A stretch of DNA of 64,000 bases, taken from contig NZ_SKCH01000009.1 in assembly GCF_005434945.1 (NCBI RefSeq), forward strand, positions 62,001 to 126,000, written 5' to 3'. The stretch's first letter is position 1; the number at the start of each line of letters is the position of its first letter. This DNA comes from Prescottella subtropica (GTDB lineage: Bacteria; Actinomycetota; Actinomycetes; Mycobacteriales; Mycobacteriaceae). Of this stretch, positions 27,961 to 35,909 are shown piece by piece. The notes below the pieces were generated by a model that was given only the letters and a program-made list of their open reading frames with translations, searched no databases and was not told where the DNA came from. Both the position numbers and the translations under genes were made by a program.

Positions 27961-29116
27961 TTCTGTGCGGCGTTGTGGTCCCGGTCGTGCCGGGTGCCGC
28001 AGTTCGGGCACGTCCACTGTCGTGTCCCGAGGGGCAATACGGCGAGCCGATGCCCGCACGCACTGCACGTCTTGGAGCTGGGGTGCCAGCGGTCGATCAC
28101 CACGAACCGGCGGCCGGCCCGCGCGGTCTTGTACTCGAGCATCGACCGGAACTCACCCCAGCCGGATTCGCTGATCGACTTCGCCAACGACCGGTTACGG
28201 ACCATCCCGGACACGTTCAGGTCCTCAACAGCGATCGTGTCGAACCGCTGCACCAGCGCCGTGCTGGTCTTGTGCAGGAAGTCGCGGCGAGCATCCCGCA
28301 CCCGGGAATGCTTGCGTGCGACCTTCCGGCGTTGCCTGTTCCGGTTGTTCGAGCCTTTCCGCATCCGCGCCAGGCGCCGCTGGTGCCGTCGCAGACCGCG
28401 TTCGTGGCGGGCCATGTGCTTCGGGTTGGCGATCTTCTCCCCGGTCGACAGCACTGCAAAGTCCTTGACGCCGAGATCCACACCGACCGACATGCCCGTC
28501 GCGGGAAGTGGTTCCGGGTCGGTGTGGTCGACGGCGAACGTCACGAACCAGCGGCCGTCCGGCTCGCAGGAGACGATCACCATCGTCGGGTCGAGCGTCG
28601 CGAGGTCGATGCCGGGCCAGGACCACGCGACCCGCAGCGGCGCGGTGGTCTTGGCGAGCCAGAATCCGCCAGCCTTGATGCGGAACGCGGAGCGCGTGTA
28701 ATGCGCGGACTGACGAGAACGCCGACTCTTGAACCGCGGGTACCGGGCCGTGCCCGTGAAGAACGACCCGAACGCGGTGTGCTGATGCCGCAGGGCCTGC
28801 TGCAACGGCACCGACGACACCTCCGACAGAAACGCGAGGTCGTCGGTCTTCTTCCACTGCGACAGCGCCGCATCGGTCTCCTTGTAGGACGTCGACTTCT
28901 GCTCTGTCGTGTACCGGTGTCGCCGGTCCGCGAGGGTCTTGTTCCACACGACCCGCACACACCCGAACGTGCGGCGCAGCAGCGCCGCCTGTTCGGGGTC
29001 CGGGTAGGCCCGGACCTTGTATGCGGTCCTCACCCCACCATCACAACAGAAGGGTCCGACATGTTCGACGCCATTCCTCCCCGCCGTGAACGACGGGGCA
29101 TCCTGGCGAGGGTTCG
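27809..29116 (-). mobile_element. IS200/IS605-superfamily element carrying only tnpB (IS1341-like)
   Basis: The element separates two genes adjacent in mycobacteria (Rv2251-Rv2252 order). Its ends are placed at 27809 and 29116: removing that span joins ATCCC to GTGACC, giving the oxidase a CCG Pro codon and a TGA that overlaps the kinase GTG start by 4 bp. Subterminal hairpins occur at both ends: CCCCGCC…GACGGGG at 27817-27837 and CCCCGCCGT/ACGACGGGG around 29079-29099. No terminal inverted repeats and no tnpA are present. The flank at the left end of the element (minus strand) is TCAC. Boundaries are inferred to within a few bases. Confidence 0.75.
27813..29033 (-). CDS. tnpB: TnpB RNA-guided endonuclease
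   Basis: A 406-residue TnpB of the OrfB/IS605 family, the ancestor type of Cas12. RuvC residues are intact: Asp186 (VGVDLGVKDFAV), Glu270 (IAVEDLNV) and the third Asp in HDRDHNAAQNI (350/352). A zinc ribbon between them has Cys323, Cys326, Cys342 and Cys345. The N-terminal helix-turn-helix part (MRTAYKVRAYPDPEQ…) is typical. GTG 29033 is the start. The last codons (PRIPVLPGGE) are also the 3' hairpin of the guide RNA. No partner transposase is nearby, so movement needs one in trans. The frame is uninterrupted. Confidence 0.93.
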   Translation of the reverse strand: MRTAYKVRAYPDPEQAALLRRTFGCVRVVWNKTLADRRHRYTTEQKSTSYKETDAALSQWKKTDDLAFLSEVSSVPLQQALRHQHTAFGSFFTGTARYPRFKSRRSRQSAHYTRSAFRIKAGGFWLAKTTAPLRVAWSWPGIDLATLDPTMVIVSCEPDGRWFVTFAVDHTDPEPLPATGMSVGVDLGVKDFAVLSTGEKIANPKHMARHERGLRRHQRRLARMRKGSNNRNRQRRKVARKHSRVRDARRDFLHKTSTALVQRFDTIAVEDLNVSGMVRNRSLAKSISESGWGEFRSMLEYKTARAGRRFVVIDRWHPSSKTCSACGHRLAVLPLGTRQWTCPNCGTRHDRDHNAAQNILVAAGLAETRNACGADVRPHGFAHRQSVVKQELPDVSPRIPVLPGGE

Positions 29117-30010
29117 GTGACCCGCTCCTCGGTCACGGTCCTGACCAATCCCGCCGCCGGCAGCGGGCACGCCCCCGCGGCCGCCGCCGCGGCGGTGGCC
29201 CGGCTGCGGGAACGGGGTGTCACGGTCACCGAGATCGCAGGCACCGACGCCGACGACGCCCTCGCCCTGGCCCGCCGGGCCGTCGCCGACGGCACCGACG
29301 TCCTCGTCGCCGCCGGAGGGGACGGCCTGGTCAACATCGCGTGGCAGGCGCTGGCCCAGACCGGGACACCCCTCGGGATCGTGCCCGGCGGCACCGGCAA
29401 CGACCACGCCCGGCTGTTCCACATTCCCGTCGACGACCCGGTCGCCGCCGCCGACATCGTCGCCGCCGGCGAGATCGCGACCGTCGACCTCGCCCGCGCC
29501 GGGGACCACTGGTTCGGCACCGTCCTGTCGAGCGGCTTCGACGCCCTCGTCACCGACCGCGCCAACCGGATGCGGTGGCCGCACGGCCCGATGCGCTACA
29601 ACCTCGCGATGATCGTCGAACTCGCGCAGCTGACCCCGATCCCCTACCGACTCGTCCTCGACGACCGGACCGTCGACCTCGACGCGACGATGGTGTCCGT
29701 CGGCAACGGCACCTCGTACGGCGGCGGCATGCTCATCACCCCGAACGCGAAACTCGACGACGGCCTCCTCGATGTCACCGTCGTCGCCGCCGGCAACCGG
29801 CTGAAACTGGTGCGCCTGTTCCCCACCGTCTACAAGGGCACCCACATCCGGCTCGACGAAGTGCAGACGTTCCGCACCCGCACCCTGCGGTTGGAGACCG
29901 GTGTACCGGTGACGTCGTACGCGGACGGCGAGTTCGTCGGACAACTCCCGATCGACATCGAGGCCGTGCCCGGTGCCGGACGCGTCGCCGTCGGGGCACC
30001 ACTCACCTGA
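29117..30010 (+). CDS. Diacylglycerol/lipid kinase (Rv2252-like)
   Basis: A 297-residue DAGK-catalytic-domain protein predicted to phosphorylate diacylglycerol or related lipids; the mycobacterial homologue Rv2252 takes part in phospholipid and PIM synthesis. Motifs: TVLTNPAAGSG (nucleotide loop), VAAGGDGLVNIAW, GIVPGGTGNDHARLF and, in the C-terminal lobe, SVGNGTSYGGGMLITPNAKLDDGLLDV. GTG 29117 is the first base after the TnpB element, so the native upstream context (overlap with the oxidase gene) has been lost and transcription now has to cross or start in the element. Confidence 0.9.
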   Translation: MTRSSVTVLTNPAAGSGHAPAAAAAAVARLRERGVTVTEIAGTDADDALALARRAVADGTDVLVAAGGDGLVNIAWQALAQTGTPLGIVPGGTGNDHARLFHIPVDDPVAAADIVAAGEIATVDLARAGDHWFGTVLSSGFDALVTDRANRMRWPHGPMRYNLAMIVELAQLTPIPYRLVLDDRTVDLDATMVSVGNGTSYGGGMLITPNAKLDDGLLDVTVVAAGNRLKLVRLFPTVYKGTHIRLDEVQTFRTRTLRLETGVPVTSYADGEFVGQLPIDIEAVPGAGRVAVGAPLT

Positions 30011-30026
30011 CGCGGCTCGGCCGGCC

Positions 30027-30074
30027 GCATCACGAGGCGGCTCAGCCACTGCATCACGAGGCTGCTCAGCCGCC
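30027..30074. repeat. 24-bp tandem duplication at the 3' end of the PIG-L gene
   Basis: Two adjacent 24-bp units (30027-30050 and 30051-30074) differ at three positions. The second covers the stop codon (30066-30068) of the PIG-L gene. It lies between that stop and the convergent kinase stop. Confidence 0.8.
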
Positions 30075-30791
30075 GAACACGAAGAGTTCGAAGCCGACAG
30101 CCCGTTCGGCGTCGAATCCGGGTTTCGGTCCGGTCGCCATCTCGATCTGCCGGGCCGCCTGGTCCACGACCGGGTCGGTGCCGAGCGCCGCGAGGTAGGC
30201 GTGGTGCTCGCACAGGGACTGCACCGCGCGTTCGACGGTCGCGGTGACGTCGACGGCGTGCGTGACACCGAGCATCGCGTTGACCGCCGCCCAGCGCACG
30301 CCCGTCCACGGCGACTCGACCAGTTCCGGGAAGATCCACTCGTTCGCGGCGTCCGAGACGGCGTCGAGGACCGCCGACCCGACCGCCCGATGGTCGGCAC
30401 TGTTGAGGAACCCCGGCCCCCACGTCTCCCGATGGTTCATCGTCACCACCATCTCCGGACGGTGCTGCCGGATCACCCGGGCCAGATCCATCCGCAACTG
30501 CGTCCCGTACTCGATGCGGCCGTCCGGGTAGCCGAGGAACTCGACCTGCGTCACGCCGACGACGGCGGCCGACCGGCGTTCCTCCTCCTCGCGCAGCGGC
30601 CCGCACTCGCGGGGATGCAGGCCGGCGATCCCGGCCTCACCGCTGGTCACCAGCACGTACCGGACGTCCTTGCCCTGATCGGTCCACCGCGCCACGGCGG
30701 CCGCGGCCCCGTATTCGATGTCGTCGGGATGCGCGACGATCACCAGTGCGTGCTGCCAGTCCTCGGGAATCGGCTCCATGTCCGTCAGCAT
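30066..30791 (-). CDS. PIG-L family zinc deacetylase
   Basis: A 241-residue GlcNAc-PI deacetylase-like enzyme (LmbE/MshB/Mca family) that removes acyl groups from N-acyl sugars or conjugates using zinc. The metal motif AHPDDIEYG is near the N-terminus (first His and Asp ligands); NSADHRAVG supplies the third ligand. FLGYPDGRIEYG is the family's middle block. MshB and Mca have longer sequences, so this is a separate subgroup of unknown substrate. ATG 30791; an in-frame ATG at 30779 is also possible. Convergent with the lipid kinase, with a tandem duplication at the stop codon. Confidence 0.85.
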   Translation of the reverse strand: MLTDMEPIPEDWQHALVIVAHPDDIEYGAAAAVARWTDQGKDVRYVLVTSGEAGIAGLHPRECGPLREEEERRSAAVVGVTQVEFLGYPDGRIEYGTQLRMDLARVIRQHRPEMVVTMNHRETWGPGFLNSADHRAVGSAVLDAVSDAANEWIFPELVESPWTGVRWAAVNAMLGVTHAVDVTATVERAVQSLCEHHAYLAALGTDPVVDQAARQIEMATGPKPGFDAERAVGFELFVFGG

Positions 30792-30832
30792 GCCCGGGTC
30801 GGGCGCCGGGCGCAGCCCTTACCGGAAACGGG

Positions 30833-31006
30833 TCAGAACCGGGTGCGGTCGGTGCCGTCGGCCCGATCCTTGCCCTTGAACAGGACGTACAGGCCGAAGA
30901 CGACCGCGCTGATCGCCAGGATCCAGAACAGCCCCTTCACGAGGACCCCGAGCAGCGCGAACGCGATCCACACCAGCGCGACAATACCGATAATCTTCCA
31001 GAACAC
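30833..31006 (-). CDS. Small membrane protein, two helices
   Basis: A 57-residue protein: VFWKIIGIVALVWIAFALLG then VKGLFWILAISAVVFGLYVLF, ending in a polar Lys/Asp/Arg tail. GTG 31006 is chosen because AGGAGG lies 6 bases upstream. No domain known; this kind of short hydrophobic protein is common in mycolic-acid bacteria. Its 5' side is the 239-bp gap before bioY. Confidence 0.65.
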   Translation of the reverse strand: MFWKIIGIVALVWIAFALLGVLVKGLFWILAISAVVFGLYVLFKGKDRADGTDRTRF

Positions 31007-31245
31007 GACGATCCTCCTGATGTGCTTCTCGCTGCCGATCCTACCGACCGCGACCACTCGATCGTGGCATGCACAGACCCGGAAATCACCAGCTCAGCGG
31101 CAAGATCAGGGAAAGATGGGGGTTCACCCTGAGATCTCCGACACCGCTCCGGCAGGACTGCCCGCCGGCCGGCCCCGCAACCTGGCATAGGCTCGCGACG
31201 TTGGATCGGTCCCGTTCGTGAACACCCGAGGAGCAGTCGATAGCC

Positions 31246-31857
31246 GTGTCGCCGACATCCCAGACGGGCACTCCCCGCAACACCGCCCGCGATCTCGCAC
31301 AGATCGCGGTCTTCGCCGCGCTCATCGTCGCACTGGGCCTGCCCGGCACCATCGCCCTCGGCGGTTCCGCCGTCCCCATCACGCTGCAGAGCCTCGGCGT
31401 CATGCTCGCCGGCGCGCTGCTCGGGCCGCGCAAGGGCACCCTGTCGGTCCTCACCGTCATCGTCCTCGGACTCGCACTGCCCGTCCTCGCGGGCGGACGC
31501 ACCACCCTCGTCTCGCTGTCGAGTCCCACCGCCGGGTTCCTCATCGGCTGGCTGCCCGCGGTCGCCGTCGTCGGCTGGCTCAGCTACCGGATGCTGCCGA
31601 AGTACCACACGCTCGCCGGTGTCGCGATCAACGTGCTCGGCGGTGTCGTCGTGCTGTACGCGTTCGGGATCGCCGGCATGCTGGCACGCACCGACATGAC
31701 CCTCCCGGCCGCGTTCGCCGCCAACATCACGTTCCTGCCCGGTGACATCGCCAAGGCCGTCGTCGCCGCGGTCGTCGCCGCCCAGGTGCACCGCGCGTAC
31801 CCCGCGCTCGCGGCGTCCCGCCGGTCCCCGGCGCCCGTGGCCGCCGACGCCGCCTGA
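31246..31857 (+). CDS. bioY: Biotin transporter BioY (ECF S component)
   Basis: BioY is the high-affinity biotin-binding membrane subunit of an ECF importer. The 203-residue protein has six hydrophobic helices; typical blocks are VPITLQSLGVMLAGALLGPRKG, the BioY signature, and AFAANITFLPGDIAKAVVAA. The GTG start is preceded by GAGGAG at about 11 bases. It heads the bioY-bioM-bioN operon (10-bp gap to bioM), a complete set. A GTTCGTGAAC near-palindrome at 31215 in the leader could be a regulator site, but this is weak. Confidence 0.93.
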   Translation: MSPTSQTGTPRNTARDLAQIAVFAALIVALGLPGTIALGGSAVPITLQSLGVMLAGALLGPRKGTLSVLTVIVLGLALPVLAGGRTTLVSLSSPTAGFLIGWLPAVAVVGWLSYRMLPKYHTLAGVAINVLGGVVVLYAFGIAGMLARTDMTLPAAFAANITFLPGDIAKAVVAAVVAAQVHRAYPALAASRRSPAPVAADAA

Positions 31858-31867
31858 CCGCCCCGAC

Positions 31868-32548
31868 ATGAGCGAGATCCGGTTCGACGCCGTCCACCAC
31901 TCGTACGGCGAGCGCACCGTGCTCGCCGGGATCGACCTGGCCCTCACCGAACAGCGCATCGGGATCATCGGCGCGAACGGCAGCGGCAAATCCACCCTGT
32001 CCCGGATGATCAACGGCCTGGTCGCCCCCACGGCGGGCACCGTCACCGTCGACGGTCTCGACACCGCCCGCAAGGGCCGTCAGGTGCGTCGCACGGTCGG
32101 TTTCGTGTTCACCGACCCCGACCACCAGATCGTCATGCCGACCGTGTCCGAGGACATCGCGTTCTCGCTGCGCCGCAGCGGCCTGAGCAAGACCGAACGC
32201 GCCGAGAAGGTCACACAGGTCCTCGCCGACTTCGGGCTGTCCGGGCACGCCGACCACCCCACCCACCTGCTGTCCGGCGGGCAGAAGCAGTTGCTGGCCC
32301 TCGCCGCCGTCATGGTCACAGAACCGGACGTCATCGTCGCCGACGAACCCACCACGCTGCTCGACCTGCGCAACGCCCGCCTGATGCGCCGCACCCTCGC
32401 CGGGCTGCGGCAGCAACTCGTCGTCGTCACCCACCATCTGGATCTGCTCGACGACTTCGACCGGGTGATCGTGATCGACTCCGGCCTGGTCGCCGCCGAC
32501 GGCCCACCCGCCGAGTCGATCGCGCACTACCGCGAGCTCGTCGAATGA
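31868..32548 (+). CDS. bioM: Biotin transporter ATPase BioM
   Basis: The energising ATPase of the biotin ECF transporter. The 226-residue product has Walker A GANGSGKSTLSRM, signature LLSGGQKQLLALAAVMV, Walker B VIVADEPTTLLDL and switch His in VVTHHLDLL. ATG 31868 (MSEIRFDAVHHSYGER) is the family start; upstream frame is non-coding. Only one ECF ATPase is present, as in bioMNY clusters where a single ATPase dimerises. ATGA overlap with bioN. Confidence 0.93.
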   Translation: MSEIRFDAVHHSYGERTVLAGIDLALTEQRIGIIGANGSGKSTLSRMINGLVAPTAGTVTVDGLDTARKGRQVRRTVGFVFTDPDHQIVMPTVSEDIAFSLRRSGLSKTERAEKVTQVLADFGLSGHADHPTHLLSGGQKQLLALAAVMVTEPDVIVADEPTTLLDLRNARLMRRTLAGLRQQLVVVTHHLDLLDDFDRVIVIDSGLVAADGPPAESIAHYRELVE

Positions 32549-33150
32549 CCACGCTCGGCCTGTACACCCCCGGACCCTCCCTGCTGCACCGGCTGCCGCC
32601 GGGCCCGAAACTGGCCGCGATGATCGCGGCGATCGCGGCCGTGACGATCCTGGTCCGCCAGCCGTGGCAGCTGCTGCCCGTCGTCGCGGTGGCCGCCGGC
32701 CTGTACGCCGTCGCCCGCATCCCCGCACGCGTCGCACTGGCCCAACTGCGGCCGCTGCTGTGGATGCTGCTGTTCATCGGCGCCTTCCAGGTGATCTTCA
32801 CCGGCTGGGCGCGGGCCGTCGTGGTGTGCGGCACGATCCTGCTCGCCGTCGCCCTCGCCGCCCTGGTCACCCTCACCACCCGGGTCTCGGACATGCTCGA
32901 CACCATCAGCCGCACGCTGCGGCCGCTGCGCCGGGTGGGCGTGAACCCGGACCGGGCCGGCCTCGTCCTGGCGATGACACTGCGCTGCATTCCCCTGCTC
33001 ACCGGGATCGTCACGCAGGTGTCCGACGCCCGCAAGGCCCGCGGACTGGGCTTCTCGCTGCGCGCGTTCGCGGTGCCCGTCGTGGTGTCGGCGCTGATGA
33101 CCGCGGAAGCCATGGGCGACGCCCTCGCCGCCCGCGGCGTCGACGACTGA
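32545..33150 (+). CDS. bioN: Biotin transporter coupling protein BioN (ECF T component)
   Basis: The T component links BioM ATPases to BioY. The 201-residue protein has about five membrane helices and the CbiQ-type coupling motif in its cytoplasmic part (ARKARGLGFSLRAFAVPV, matching the Ala-Arg-Gly motif of the family). It overlaps bioM by 4 bp and ends the operon. The final AARGVDD and stop lie in the first copy of a 24-bp tandem duplication. Confidence 0.9.
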   Translation: MTTLGLYTPGPSLLHRLPPGPKLAAMIAAIAAVTILVRQPWQLLPVVAVAAGLYAVARIPARVALAQLRPLLWMLLFIGAFQVIFTGWARAVVVCGTILLAVALAALVTLTTRVSDMLDTISRTLRPLRRVGVNPDRAGLVLAMTLRCIPLLTGIVTQVSDARKARGLGFSLRAFAVPVVVSALMTAEAMGDALAARGVDD

Positions 33151-33174
33151 GCCGCCCGCGGCGTCGGTACGACG
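33127..33174. repeat. 24-bp tandem duplication spanning the bioN stop
   Basis: Units 33127-33150 and 33151-33174 are identical over their first 16 bases. The first ends exactly at the bioN stop codon. Confidence 0.75.
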
Positions 33175-33177
33175 ACG

Positions 33178-33218
33178 GAGCCGGCCGGTCGGGGACGTTC
33201 TCCCCGACCGGCCGGCTC
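33178..33218. terminator. Bidirectional hairpin terminator, bioN / pspA
   Basis: A perfect 18-bp stem (33178-33195 and 33201-33218) with a CGTTC loop lies between the convergent bioN and pspA stops. Confidence 0.85.
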
Positions 33219-33234
33219 TCGTGGTACTCGTCTG

Positions 33235-34053
33235 CTACTGCGCGGACGTCTCACCGTTCGGCGAGGCGACCGACGGCTTCGGTGCCGCCGCCGGGGTGCC
33301 GGTGGCCGTGCCACCGGACGGCAACGCGTCGCCCTTCATCGAGGCGCGGATCTGTTCGAGACGGCTGTGGCCGGCCATCTGGACGCTCGCCTGCTGGACC
33401 TCCATCATGCGACCCTGCACCGAGTTCTGGGCCAGCTCCGCGGCGCCGAGCGCATTGGCGTACCGCTGCTCGATCTTCTCGCGGACCGCGTCCAGGCTCG
33501 GGGTGTTACCCGGCGCCTGCAGCGTCTGGTCCATCGAACGCAGCGAGTCGGACACCCGCTCCTGCATCTTGGCCTGCTCGAGCTGGCTGAGGAGCTTGGT
33601 GCGCTCGGCGACCTTGGCCTGCAGGGTCATCGCGTTCTGCTCGACGGCCTTCTTCGCCTGTGCCGCCGCCTGCAGCGCCTGATCGTGCAGCACCTTGAGA
33701 TCCTCGACCGACTGCTCGGCCGTCACCAGCTGGGCCGCGAACGCCTCGGCCGCGTTGGTGTACTGGATCGCCTTCTCGTTGTCCCCCGCGGTGGCGGCCT
33801 GGTCGGCGAGCGTGACGGCCTGCCGCGCGTTCGCGTTGAGCTTCTCCACCTCGTCGAGCTGACGGCTCAGCTTCATCTCGAGCTGACGCTGATTGCCGAT
33901 GACCGACGCAGCCTGCTGAGACAGGGCCTGATGCTGACGCTGCGCGTCCTCGATCGCCTGCTGAATCTGAACCTTGGGGTCGGCCTTCTCATCGATCTTG
34001 GAATTGAAGAGCGCCATCAGGTACTTCCATCCCTTGACGAAAGGATTAGCCAT
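33235..34053 (-). CDS. pspA: Phage-shock protein A / 35-kDa antigen homologue
   Basis: PspA (IM30 family) coats and stabilises stressed membranes. The 272-residue protein is almost entirely predicted coiled coil (residues about 25-215), with the N-terminal amphipathic stretch [26 protein letters not shown] that binds membrane, and a Pro/Ala-rich tail. It matches the M. tuberculosis 35-kDa antigen Rv2744c. It lies downstream of clgR on the same strand, the order of the mycobacterial clgR-pspA envelope-stress operon, but the two membrane partners (Rv2743c, Rv2742c) are absent here. Confidence 0.93.
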   Translation of the reverse strand: MANPFVKGWKYLMALFNSKIDEKADPKVQIQQAIEDAQRQHQALSQQAASVIGNQRQLEMKLSRQLDEVEKLNANARQAVTLADQAATAGDNEKAIQYTNAAEAFAAQLVTAEQSVEDLKVLHDQALQAAAQAKKAVEQNAMTLQAKVAERTKLLSQLEQAKMQERVSDSLRSMDQTLQAPGNTPSLDAVREKIEQRYANALGAAELAQNSVQGRMMEVQQASVQMAGHSRLEQIRASMKGDALPSGGTATGTPAAAPKPSVASPNGETSAQ

Positions 34054-34223
34054 GGGGTGATCCTGCCTCCATCTGCTGCGCCGCGCATCGCGCGACCCGA
34101 TGCGCGACCGTCACGCATCGAACTCGGGTACTGGCCCTACCTGCTCGTCCGATCACGAATCACCGTCGGGATGCCGTGATCGTCACCGTCGAATCTATCT
34201 GTTTCCGGGTAGCCGCGGCACGC

Positions 34224-34592
34224 CTATGCGGCTGCCAACGCCCGCGCGGCGGGTGCCGGGATGACGACCCGGGTGTCCTGCGCGATCCGGCCGCTCACCG
34301 CGGTGTCGACCACGGGGCCGCGGTCGGCGGTACCACGCGCACCCACCACCCGGGTCCGCCCGACCGCGAGGGACTCGCTCACGTCGACCAGCACCTCGGA
34401 CAGCGGAACCGCCAGCGCATCACAGATCGCGGCGAGTAGTTCGCTCGACGCTTCCTTGCGGCCACGCTCGATCTCGGACAGGTAGCCGAGGCTCACGCGC
34501 GCGCTGTTCGACACCTCACGCAGGGTTCGGCTCTGCGAAACGCGGGTGCGTCGAAGACTGTCACCGATTGCCTCACGCAATAGCAGCGCCAT
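34224..34592 (-). CDS. clgR: ClgR-type XRE transcriptional activator
   Basis: ClgR activates clp protease and stress genes and, in mycobacteria, pspA. The 122-residue product begins [17 protein letters not shown] and carries an XRE helix-turn-helix ([39 protein letters not shown], about 22-62). The C-terminal half is Val/Arg-rich with an Ala-rich end (PAARALAAA), which resembles a Clp-dependent degron as seen in actinobacterial ClgR. It lies between cinA and pspA as in M. tuberculosis (Rv2745c). Confidence 0.9.
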   Translation of the reverse strand: MALLLREAIGDSLRRTRVSQSRTLREVSNSARVSLGYLSEIERGRKEASSELLAAICDALAVPLSEVLVDVSESLAVGRTRVVGARGTADRGPVVDTAVSGRIAQDTRVVIPAPAARALAAA

Positions 34593-34665
34593 CTCGCTCC
34601 TCCTTCATCCGATACCCCACTCGTCAATTCAAACGCACGAGCGCAAGCGATTGGTTCCCGAAACC

Positions 34666-35154
34666 CTATCGCGCCGCGCGCATCAGCAATCCAGACACCG
34701 CCGCACGAACACTCCCGATCCGGATCCCCCACCGATCTCCCGGCAGGTCGAGCTCGGTCACCTCGGTGCCGTCGGGTCCCGCGATCCCCAGGAACACGGT
34801 GCCCGGACGGTGGCCGTCCTGCGGGTCCGGGCCCGCCACCCCGGTCAGTCCGACGCCCCAGTCGGCGCCGCAACGCTCGGCGGCACCCTCGGCGAGCTGG
34901 GCCGCGGTGCGGCGTGCCACCGGACCGTCGTGCGCCAGTACGCCGGCGTCGACACCGGCGAGTGTCTCCTTGAGGTCGGTCGCGTAGACGATCAGCCCGC
35001 CCCGCAGGACGGTGCTCGCCCCGGGCACCCCGGCGATCGTCGCGGCGAGCAGGCCTGCGGTGAGGGATTCGGCGGTCGCGACCGTCTCGCCGCGTCGACG
35101 CAGGACTGCGACGACGTCGTGCGCCGGGATCGACGCGGTGAGCGGATCGCTCAC
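34666..35154 (-). CDS. cinA: CinA C-terminal domain protein (nicotinamide-nucleotide amidase type)
   Basis: A 162-residue stand-alone CinA C-terminal domain; bacterial members hydrolyse NMN to nicotinate mononucleotide in pyridine-nucleotide salvage. Motifs: ETVATAESLTAGLLAATIAGVPGAS, GGLIVYATDLKETLAGV and GVGLTGVAGPDPQDGHRPGTV. The N-terminal MoaB-like domain of full CinA is absent, as in many actinobacteria. GTG 35154 overlaps the pgsA stop (GTGA). Activity is inferred from the family. Confidence 0.87.
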   Translation of the reverse strand: MSDPLTASIPAHDVVAVLRRRGETVATAESLTAGLLAATIAGVPGASTVLRGGLIVYATDLKETLAGVDAGVLAHDGPVARRTAAQLAEGAAERCGADWGVGLTGVAGPDPQDGHRPGTVFLGIAGPDGTEVTELDLPGDRWGIRIGSVRAAVSGLLMRAAR

Positions 35155-35786
35155 GCGCCCGCACGCCGGACGCCGGCCCGCAACCGCACCGCCTGCAGCA
35201 CGTAGTCCAGTCCGGTCGCCACGGTGAGCACGACCGCCAGACCCATCAACACGGCCGTGAACGGCGCGAACCCGTCCGGCAGCGGCGCCAGGTAGAACCC
35301 GATCGCCACCGACTGCACGAGCGTCTTGAGTTTGCCGCCGCGGCCCGCCGGGATCACCCCGTGCCGCAGGACGGCGAACCGCATGAGCGTGATCCCGAGT
35401 TCGCGGGCAGCGATGACGCCCGTCACCCACCACGACAGATCCCCGAGCATCGACAGACCCACCAGGGCGGCGCCGATGAGCGCCTTGTCCGCGATCGGGT
35501 CCGCCATCTTCCCGAAGTCGGTGACGAGACCGTACTTGCGGGCCAGCTGGCCGTCGATCCGATCGGTGACGGCCGCGACCGCGAAGATCGACGTCGCCAC
35601 GATCCGCCACCCGGCCGAATGTCCGTCGTCGGCGAACAGGGCGACCAGGAACACCGGCACCAGCACGATGCGCAGCACCGTGAGCACGTTCGCGATGTTC
35701 AGCAGCGGGACCGGGGTGTGGCCGGCGATACCGTCGGTGGGCTGCGCGTCGGTGGCGGCGGCCACGTCACGGCGTGGCGCGGTCAC
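35151..35786 (-). CDS. pgsA: CDP-diacylglycerol-glycerol-3-phosphate 3-phosphatidyltransferase
   Basis: This integral membrane enzyme makes phosphatidylglycerol phosphate, the first step to phosphatidylglycerol and cardiolipin. The CDP-alcohol phosphatidyltransferase signature is complete: D-G-x2-A-R-x8-G-x3-D-x3-D in DGQLARKYGLVTDFGKMADP and the following IADK. About five membrane helices. The start is uncertain: GTG 35786 (VTAPRRDVAAATD) is listed, GTG 35765 is an alternative and neither has a clear ribosome binding site. Position matches pgsA3 (Rv2746c); cinA overlaps its end. Confidence 0.9.
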   Translation of the reverse strand: MTAPRRDVAAATDAQPTDGIAGHTPVPLLNIANVLTVLRIVLVPVFLVALFADDGHSAGWRIVATSIFAVAAVTDRIDGQLARKYGLVTDFGKMADPIADKALIGAALVGLSMLGDLSWWVTGVIAARELGITLMRFAVLRHGVIPAGRGGKLKTLVQSVAIGFYLAPLPDGFAPFTAVLMGLAVVLTVATGLDYVLQAVRLRAGVRRAGA

Positions 35787-35909
35787 GGCCGCACCGATCG
35801 GACGGGACGCCCCGGCACACCCGGAACGGACGGGACCTGGTGTGGGGCGATGGATCGGGGCGGCACACTGCCCACAATATCGGTTGAGCCGGTGACTACT
35901 GTGCACCAC

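Noticed and set aside
31205-31230. BioQ/BirA-type operator in the bioY leader
   Set aside because: GTTCGTGAAC is only a near-palindrome and does not match the mycobacterial BioQ site well enough to call.
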